DNA of 27,239 nt from UBA5266 sp964610025 (GTDB lineage Bacteria > Bacteroidota > Bacteroidia > Bacteroidales > WCHB1-69), in NCBI GenBank assembly GCA_964610025.1, contig CAZSTX010000024.1:1-27239 (forward strand), written 5' to 3'. Made by a program: the position numbers and the translations under genes. This document shows positions 23,525-27,239 of this stretch, piece by piece; position 1 is the stretch's first letter, and each line of letters opens with the position of its first letter. The notes beneath the pieces were generated by a model. The model made no database searches and was not told the origin of the DNA. It was given only the letters and a program-made list of their open reading frames with translations.

Positions 23525-25117
23525 TTACCAATAGCCGTCGTATTTAGTCCATATATAATCGCCTAAATCCCAGGCTGTATTTACAGCTTTATTACACCAT
23601 TGATTGGTATAATCTGTTAAAAGTTTAATAGCTTTTACTTGTTTTTTAGAGTTATACAATTCTATTGCTTGTTTTTCTATATTCGTTTGATTATCTAATA
23701 GATTTTTTTGAAATGGTATCCATGTTTTATCAATTTCGTATTGGAAAGTTCCCCATCGTTTAGAAGCCAAAGTCCCCAAGCGATTGAAAGCCCACCATGC
23801 AGCTTCTTTGCTAAAGCCAGTTCTTCTTCCATCTGTTTTATAGGTAGATGGCAAATCAGAGGCTCCGCAATAAATAGGGACGTATACTGATGAAGCTACA
23901 TTGTCAAGTGCAAACCATACGAGCCCCCCAATTTCGTCAGGGAGCCAATCTCTACATTGAATAATAGTTGCATACATTGTAAAACGAACAGCAATACATC
24001 TTTCTCCATAGTGATGCCATCCTCCATTGACTTTGTGAAGTCTTAATTCATCAACTGTCATAAAAGGGTTGGCTAATGGCGAGATAATCATTTTTCCACT
24101 ATCGCTTTTAACAGTGATGTTTTTTCGCATATCATATTCTGTTCCTTCATAATAATCTTTAAAAATAGTTATCATTTTTTCTAAACTAACAAGTGAATCA
24201 GGTTTGATAGAAAAAGGATAGTTTTCCATATTAGGATCTAATTTTAATGAAGGAGCTAATAAATCGAATACTCTCCACTCGCGACGACGGGCAGCTAAAA
24301 GCATCCTACTTTCGGGAGCATAAGCATAACAAAAACGAAATGTTTCTTTCCCGTCCCACCATCCACTATCTAATGCTAAAGAAAATAAATTGTCAGAATA
24401 CATAAAATAGTCGCTGTTGTTAGTATCTATTTCTTTTATAGTGCTTGCATTAGCATTTACAGAAACATGATCATCAGGGACACGTTGAGCAGCCCATACA
24501 GCTCCTTTGTTGCCTTTTCCTGCTCCAAGAATTTCTAAATGCCACACTTCGTTTTTATCGGCTATGGTAAGGCATTCTCCCGCATCTATCCAACCGTATT
24601 TTTTTAACAAATTGCCAGCAATGGCAATGGCTTCGCGAGCAGTAGAGCAGCGTTCTAGTAATAAAGTACACAATCGTTGGCAATCTATTAATCCGTTATC
24701 TGATTTTAAATTAGTTCTTCCTCCAAAAGTAGATTCGCCAATTGCTAATTGCTTTTCATTTATACAAGGATAGGCAGTATTCAAATAAGCATAAGTATGA
24801 TTAATTTGTGGAATAACTCCAATAGAGTCGTTTCGATAACTAACCATGGGAGTTTCATTGTCCCATAAGCGTTTATACATAGTAACAGTAGCTCCTTTGG
24901 GATGATTTTTAGCAGGCGTAATAAAAACATTAGAGCGTGTGCGATGGCTATCGTCTGTATGAGAAGTACGTACAGAACCATCATCGCTTGCTTTTTTACC
25001 TATTGTAATACTAGTGCATTCATTAGGAGCATCTAAAGGATAGTCTTCGTGTTGTGCTTGTAGATATGATGTAGAAAGCAAGATAGCAATACAGAAAATT
25101 GGTATTTTTTTTATCAT
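23525..25117 (-). CDS. Secreted C69-family dipeptidase
   Basis: This is an N-terminal-nucleophile dipeptidase of family C69 (PepD-like), exported. The 530 residues start with a signal peptide (about 1-21, ending YLQAQ). After a short stretch comes ECTSITIGKKASDDGSVRTS, where C33 would be the nucleophile exposed by processing. The following TDDSHRTRSNV and TYAYLNTAYPCINEKQLAIGESTFGG blocks and the DAGECLTIADKNEVWHLEILG segment are typical of the family. The length is usual for Bacteroidota members. It leads the operon with dapA and holA and has a -7 box 43 nt upstream. Its G+C is somewhat higher than that of the minus-strand genes to its left. Confidence 0.93.
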   Translation of the reverse strand: MIKKIPIFCIAILLSTSYLQAQHEDYPLDAPNECTSITIGKKASDDGSVRTSHTDDSHRTRSNVFITPAKNHPKGATVTMYKRLWDNETPMVSYRNDSIGVIPQINHTYAYLNTAYPCINEKQLAIGESTFGGRTNLKSDNGLIDCQRLCTLLLERCSTAREAIAIAGNLLKKYGWIDAGECLTIADKNEVWHLEILGAGKGNKGAVWAAQRVPDDHVSVNANASTIKEIDTNNSDYFMYSDNLFSLALDSGWWDGKETFRFCYAYAPESRMLLAARRREWRVFDLLAPSLKLDPNMENYPFSIKPDSLVSLEKMITIFKDYYEGTEYDMRKNITVKSDSGKMIISPLANPFMTVDELRLHKVNGGWHHYGERCIAVRFTMYATIIQCRDWLPDEIGGLVWFALDNVASSVYVPIYCGASDLPSTYKTDGRRTGFSKEAAWWAFNRLGTLASKRWGTFQYEIDKTWIPFQKNLLDNQTNIEKQAIELYNSKKQVKAIKLLTDYTNQWCNKAVNTAWDLGDYIWTKYDGYW

Positions 25118-25160
25118 CTTTTTTCTCTTTTTGGGATTAATTTTTTATTAAAATGAATTG

Positions 25161-25168
25161 CAAAAATA
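25161..25168 (-). promoter_or_regulatory. Bacteroidota-type -7 promoter box for the dipeptidase-dapA-holA operon
   Basis: It reads TATTTTTGCA on the minus strand, an exact TAnnTTTG, 43 nt before the dipeptidase ATG. No convincing -33 TTG is seen at the usual distance. The surrounding spacer 25118-25321 is AT-rich and shows no gene. Confidence 0.4.
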
Positions 25169-25321
25169 CAAAATTAAGTGTAATAAAAAATGAGAAAAAT
25201 AAAAAATATACTATATAATCTATTAATTGAATAATGTTATGCTAATCGTAAATTCAAAGTAGATTAATATGAAGTTAGTTTACCTTAATGGTTTTGTTTG
25301 TCATATAACCACCCCCCTTTC

Positions 25322-25554
25322 TTATCGGATACGGTTTGGTTGTTCTTCTAACACAATGGTTTTGCTTGTCTCCGAGGGCGCCAGTTCCATATAACATTTA
25401 TGATTTACCGATTTCAGATAAGAGAAAATGCTATCGATAGATATATTACAATTGGAATCAAAAGGAGAAATAGTATCCCCGTTTATTTGGATAACATCAT
25501 ATTTTGAAGTAAAAACTTGAATTTTAGGAGTAAAATTATTCGACCTTAAACTTT
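25322..25554 (-). CDS. C-terminal fragment of an unrecognised protein, cut by the assembly gap
   Basis: An open frame enters from the N gap and runs 76 codons to a TAA at 25322-25324. Visible sequence includes NNFTPKIQVFTSKYDVIQI, NGDTISPFDSNCNISIDSIF, SYLKSVNHKCYMEL and the end IVLEEQPNRIR. The mix of residues and the moderate G+C look like real coding. I cannot assign a family. It is not the C-terminus of PrmA, whose start lies across the gap on the same strand: it lacks the NILANI and GG-L-L-x-SG patterns expected there. So at least one gene boundary is hidden in the gap, or the two sides are not adjacent in the genome. Confidence 0.5.
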
Positions 25555-25654
25555 NNNNNNNNNNNNNNNNNNNNNNNNNNNNNNNNNNNNNNNNNNNNNN
25601 NNNNNNNNNNNNNNNNNNNNNNNNNNNNNNNNNNNNNNNNNNNNNNNNNNNNNN
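25555..25654. other. Assembly gap of exactly 100 N
   Basis: A run of 100 unknown bases, the conventional placeholder for a scaffold join. Its true size is probably unknown. Open frames that seem to cross it are artefacts. Confidence 0.99.
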
Positions 25655-26169
25655 GTATCGATAGCTATAATATGTTTTGCCTGACGCATGGAAGCAAGTA
25701 TAGCTAAAACACCTGTTCCACAACCCATATCCAAAACCTCTTTCCCTTTACAATCTTCTTGCAATAAATAACTTATCATTAAAGCCGTGGTTTCGTGATG
25801 AGCCGTACCAAACGACATTTTAGGTTCAACCAAAATATCATAGGCAACATCCTTACGCACTTCATGAAAAGGCGCATGGATATAACATTGGTTTTCGATA
25901 AGTACTGGTTCATAATTACTTTCCCAAACGGCGTTCCAATTTTGATCCTCAATTTCCGAAATCTCATACCGGTAGGTAAAACCGGCATCTTCGGGGATAG
26001 GAAGCATCTCTAATAGCTCTTTCTTGAAATCTTTTTTAGGGACATAAGCCATCACACCTTCTTCAAACTCCATAAAACTCTCACAGCCTATGTCGGCCAA
26101 CAGAGCCACCAATACCTCACTACCGGCTTCCAGCGGTTGAACATAACACTTTATTTCTACGTATTGCAT
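25655..26169 (-). CDS. prmA: Ribosomal protein L11 methyltransferase, 3' part lost in the gap
   Basis: PrmA trimethylates ribosomal protein L11, using SAM. Only the first 171 residues are visible; the family usually has about 280. The N-terminal L11-recognition domain is present (MQYVEIKCYVQPLEAGSEVL, then ALLADIGCESFMEFEEG, about 24-40). The conserved linker follows with NWNAVWESNYEPVLI, then KMSFGTAHHETTALMI (about 117-132) and SAM motif I, VLDMGCGTGVLAILAS (about 145-160). The sequence stops at IIAID where the N run begins. Its G+C is clearly higher than that of most genes left of the gap. A -7 box lies at 26195-26202. Confidence 0.93.
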
Positions 26170-26194
26170 TACAATCTTCAGTTAATTTTTTTTG

Positions 26195-26202
26195 CAAAAG
26201 TA
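26195..26202 (-). promoter_or_regulatory. Bacteroidota-type -7 promoter box for prmA
   Basis: It reads TACTTTTGCA on the minus strand, an exact TAnnTTTG, 25 nt before the prmA ATG. No clear -33 element is seen. Confidence 0.4.
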
Positions 26203-26247
26203 CCTTATTCTTTCATATAAAATTTATTCGATTGTAATTTTTGTTTG

Positions 26248-26273
26248 TAGGGAAATGACATACCGTATCCCCA
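26248..26273. repeat. REP-like 26-bp repeat, copy 1 (imperfect palindrome)
   Basis: This starts TAGGGAAATGACAT and ends CGTATCCCCA. It matches the copy at 26417-26442 at 21 of 26 positions by direct alignment. It is a degenerate palindrome, with GGGA at one end facing TCCC at the other. It lies about 80 bp upstream of prmA. Confidence 0.6.
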
Positions 26274-26356
26274 CAACACCACAATATGTTAAACCCCACA
26301 AATCAGGTTTTCTTTTTCTTTTTTAATTTAATTTGGGCGTGCCCCCTGACGGGGTC

Positions 26357-26379
26357 GGGCTTTCCGCTACAAGTCCTCG
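26357..26379. repeat. Direct repeat, copy 1 (GGGCTTTCCGCT module)
   Basis: The sequence GGGCTTTCCGCT-A-CAA followed by a CCTC shares all but a few bases with 26467-26489, exactly 110 bp downstream. Just before it, CCCC and GGGG (about 26343-26354) can pair. Modules of this wording recur between genes in several Bacteroidales genomes, as far as I recall. Confidence 0.55.
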
Positions 26380-26416
26380 TTCGCTCATGGGTATGAGAAA
26401 ATCCTCCCGCTACATA

Positions 26417-26442
26417 TAGGGACATGACATGTCGTGTCCCTA
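26417..26442. repeat. REP-like 26-bp repeat, copy 2 (near-perfect palindrome)
   Basis: TAGGGACATGACA at 26417-26429 faces TGTCGTGTCCCTA at 26430-26442. The two halves are reverse complements except for one A/G change that still allows a G-T pair in RNA. It is the better-preserved partner of 26248-26273. Confidence 0.7.
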
Positions 26443-26466
26443 CAATTATTAAACCACGCTCACTGT

Positions 26467-26489
26467 GGGCTTTCCGCTTCAATCCCTCA
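26467..26489. repeat. Direct repeat, copy 2 (GGGCTTTCCGCT module)
   Basis: This is the second copy of the module at 26357-26379, reading GGGCTTTCCGCT-T-CAA and then CCCTCA. It differs at a few positions only. Confidence 0.55.
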
Positions 26490-26670
26490 CGCAAGCTCTT
26501 CGCCGGCGCCATTACAAAACATCACCTGCATGTTTCTTGGATACAATATGTTAATACGTAGGACACGTGAGACATAAATGCCATCCAATAAATAAAAAAG
26601 AAAAATTAAATTTGTGGCAGGGCGCTGAAATATTGACAGCTTATAGTTTTATTCAACGCACTGAAAACCT

Positions 26671-26705
26671 GATAACTGATAACTGATAACTGATAACTGA
26701 TAACT
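26671..26705. repeat. Tandem array of five GATAACT heptamers
   Basis: Five perfect, contiguous copies of GATAACT fill the 35 bases. It is a short tandem repeat in non-coding DNA, likely to vary in copy number by slippage. There are no spacers, so it is not a CRISPR. Confidence 0.9.
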
Positions 26706-26724
26706 TTTTAACCGAAGAGAAGGT

Positions 26725-26743
26725 GGCATACCTACGGCATGCC
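26725..26743. repeat. Short REP hairpin, CCTACGG type
   Basis: GGCAT and ATGCC flank a CC-TAC-GG core with one mismatch. It aligns with the similar hairpin at 26780-26795 through the shared CAT-n-CCTA(A)CGG-n-ATG pattern. Confidence 0.55.
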
Positions 26744-26779
26744 CGTTTTACCCTTACCCCTTTCTTCTACCGAGCGAAA

Positions 26780-26795
26780 CATTCCTAACGGAATG
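26780..26795. repeat. Short REP hairpin, CCTAACGG type
   Basis: CATTCC at 26780-26785 pairs with GGAATG at 26790-26795 around a TAAC loop. It is related to the hairpin at 26725-26743. Confidence 0.55.
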
Positions 26796-26822
26796 CCATT
26801 TTGTAACACCAACCGGATCCTC

Positions 26823-26850
26823 GTAGAGACGTTGCATGCAACGTCTCTAC
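26823..26850. repeat. Perfect 28-bp palindrome (GTAGAGACG... family)
   Basis: GTAGAGACGTTGCA at 26823-26836 is followed at once by its exact reverse complement at 26837-26850, with no loop. Palindromes of this wording are scattered between genes in many Bacteroidota genomes (from memory). It is followed at 26862-26872 by another small palindrome, CCCCGTAGGGG. Confidence 0.85.
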
Positions 26851-26976
26851 AATATTTTAAACCCCGTAGGGGTGACATTTTTATATGTTTTATATTTATT
26901 TATAACATATTAATCTAAATCTAACAAATAAAAAAACGGATTTTAAACGTTTGATTTATAACGCCTAAGGTGAGTT

Positions 26977-27004
26977 TGTTGTTTGGGAGCGCTCCCAAAC
27001 AACA
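26977..27004. repeat. Perfect 28-bp palindrome with GGGAGC|GCTCCC centre
   Basis: TGTTGTTTGGGAGC at 26977-26990 is followed at once by its exact reverse complement at 26991-27004. Beyond it, GAG at 26972-26974 and CTC at 27009-27011 could extend the pairing. In RNA it would form a very stable hairpin; as DNA it could be a dimer-binding operator. No T run follows on either strand. Confidence 0.8.
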
Positions 27005-27225
27005 GGTTCTCCTTATTCCTTTTTAGGGAAACCTTATTCATTGAAAATGTATGCTTTAATTTTAATTTTTCATTGTTTATAAAAATAAAATTGCCGGATA
27101 AATGATGCTATTGATTATCTTAGCTTTACTTCCTTACAATCTGAATCCTGTAACTTTTTTCGTAAAATAGTGTTTATCCAATAAAATTTGTTTTGAAAAT
27201 TGTTGATATATTAAAAAATTATGTC

Positions 27226-27233
27226 TAATTTTG
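27226..27233 (+). promoter_or_regulatory. Bacteroidota-type promoter pointing out of the window
   Basis: TAATTTTG at 27226-27233 matches TAnnTTTG, and TGTTG at 27201-27205 provides a -33 TTG at 20-nt spacing, the expected distance. This is the best two-part promoter match in the window. A gene probably starts just beyond the right edge. The stretch 27005-27200 before it shows no gene. Confidence 0.5.
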
Positions 27234-27239
27234 CCAGCG

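Larger units (their letters stand above)
26170..27239. other. Repeat-rich non-coding kilobase
   Basis: Apart from the promoter-like boxes and the repeats listed separately, I see no credible gene on either strand. The one open frame of note (26303-26512, minus) is made of repeat sequence. The concentration of palindromes contrasts sharply with the rest of the window, where none of these repeats occurs. Confidence 0.7.

Noticed and set aside
24781..24984. 67-codon minus-strand frame inside the dipeptidase gene
   Set aside because: It is a +1 shadow of the C69 coding sequence; the main frame is intact and conserved.
25322..25723. Open frame that appears to run across the N gap
   Set aside because: The frame right of the gap is not the PrmA frame, and the unknown bases merely allow reading through. 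Only the part 25322-25554 is kept as a fragment.
26303..26512. 69-codon open frame on the minus strand with an Arg/Lys/Gly-rich product
   Set aside because: It consists of the repeat modules and ends in a poly-Lys run from an A-rich tract; the G+C-rich repeat simply lacks stops. No start signal or protein family is visible.
26671..26705. Possible CRISPR array
   Set aside because: The repeat unit is 7 bp with no spacers and no cas genes nearby.

Overview
The window is about 27 kb of AT-rich DNA (roughly 30% G+C by eye over most of its length) from a member of the Bacteroidota, most likely of Bacteroidales type. Three things support this. The biosynthetic and cell-envelope genes carry signatures of that group: a short SerA with TPKKMG in place of the usual PH-motif, C69 and M28 peptidases, and an AtpB with a signal peptide and periplasmic head. 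Several genes are preceded by the Bacteroidota -7 promoter element TAnnTTTG, often followed by CA. Shine-Dalgarno sequences are weak or absent. No rRNA, tRNA, CRISPR array or intact mobile element was seen. A run of exactly 100 N near the right end shows that this is a draft or metagenomic scaffold.

Layout (nearly all genes on the minus strand). 201-5288 is an F-type ATP synthase operon, atpB-E-F-H-A-G; atpD and atpC are not in the window, so the cluster is split. A perfect 17-bp stem-loop lies between atpE and atpF. 5433-7946 holds mnmE (tRNA wobble modification) followed by an ABC-2 type permease. 8018-14503 is a tightly overlapped chain read from right to left: a sodium:neurotransmitter-symporter (NSS) family transporter, a 33-residue MetS-like small subunit too short for normal gene calling, a secreted M28 aminopeptidase, rsmI, an O-antigen-ligase-like membrane protein and aroA. 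14544-18231 holds ddl, a beta-helix lipoprotein and a serine beta-lactamase-like hydrolase, an envelope-flavoured group. Plus-strand genes begin at 18509: a small lipoprotein, serC and serA, closed by a strong rho-independent terminator.

21105-21609 is a scar. It holds the C-terminal tail of a probable WYL-domain regulator (minus strand) joined to a fragment of an IS1634/IS4-type transposase (plus strand) and a 20-bp-stem hairpin. 21619-25117 is a minus-strand operon of a C69 dipeptidase, dapA and holA. Left of the N gap is an unrecognised C-terminal protein fragment; right of it is the 5' part of prmA. These two do not belong to one gene. The last kilobase (26170-27239) contains no credible gene but is packed with short palindromes, REP-like repeats and a heptamer tandem array, none of which occur in the first 25 kb. 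Its base composition also differs, so the join across the gap deserves caution.

Functional themes: energy conversion (ATP synthase), peptide and amino-acid acquisition (M28, C69, NSS plus MetS), amino-acid synthesis (serC/serA, dapA, aroA), cell wall and envelope (ddl, O-antigen ligase, dapA) and housekeeping RNA/DNA functions (mnmE, rsmI, prmA, holA). No complete unknown system was found. The most novel-looking items are the MetS-like microprotein, the NSS transporter's extra soluble domain with a lipoyl-like hairpin motif, the atpE-atpF hairpin and the repeat-rich right end.
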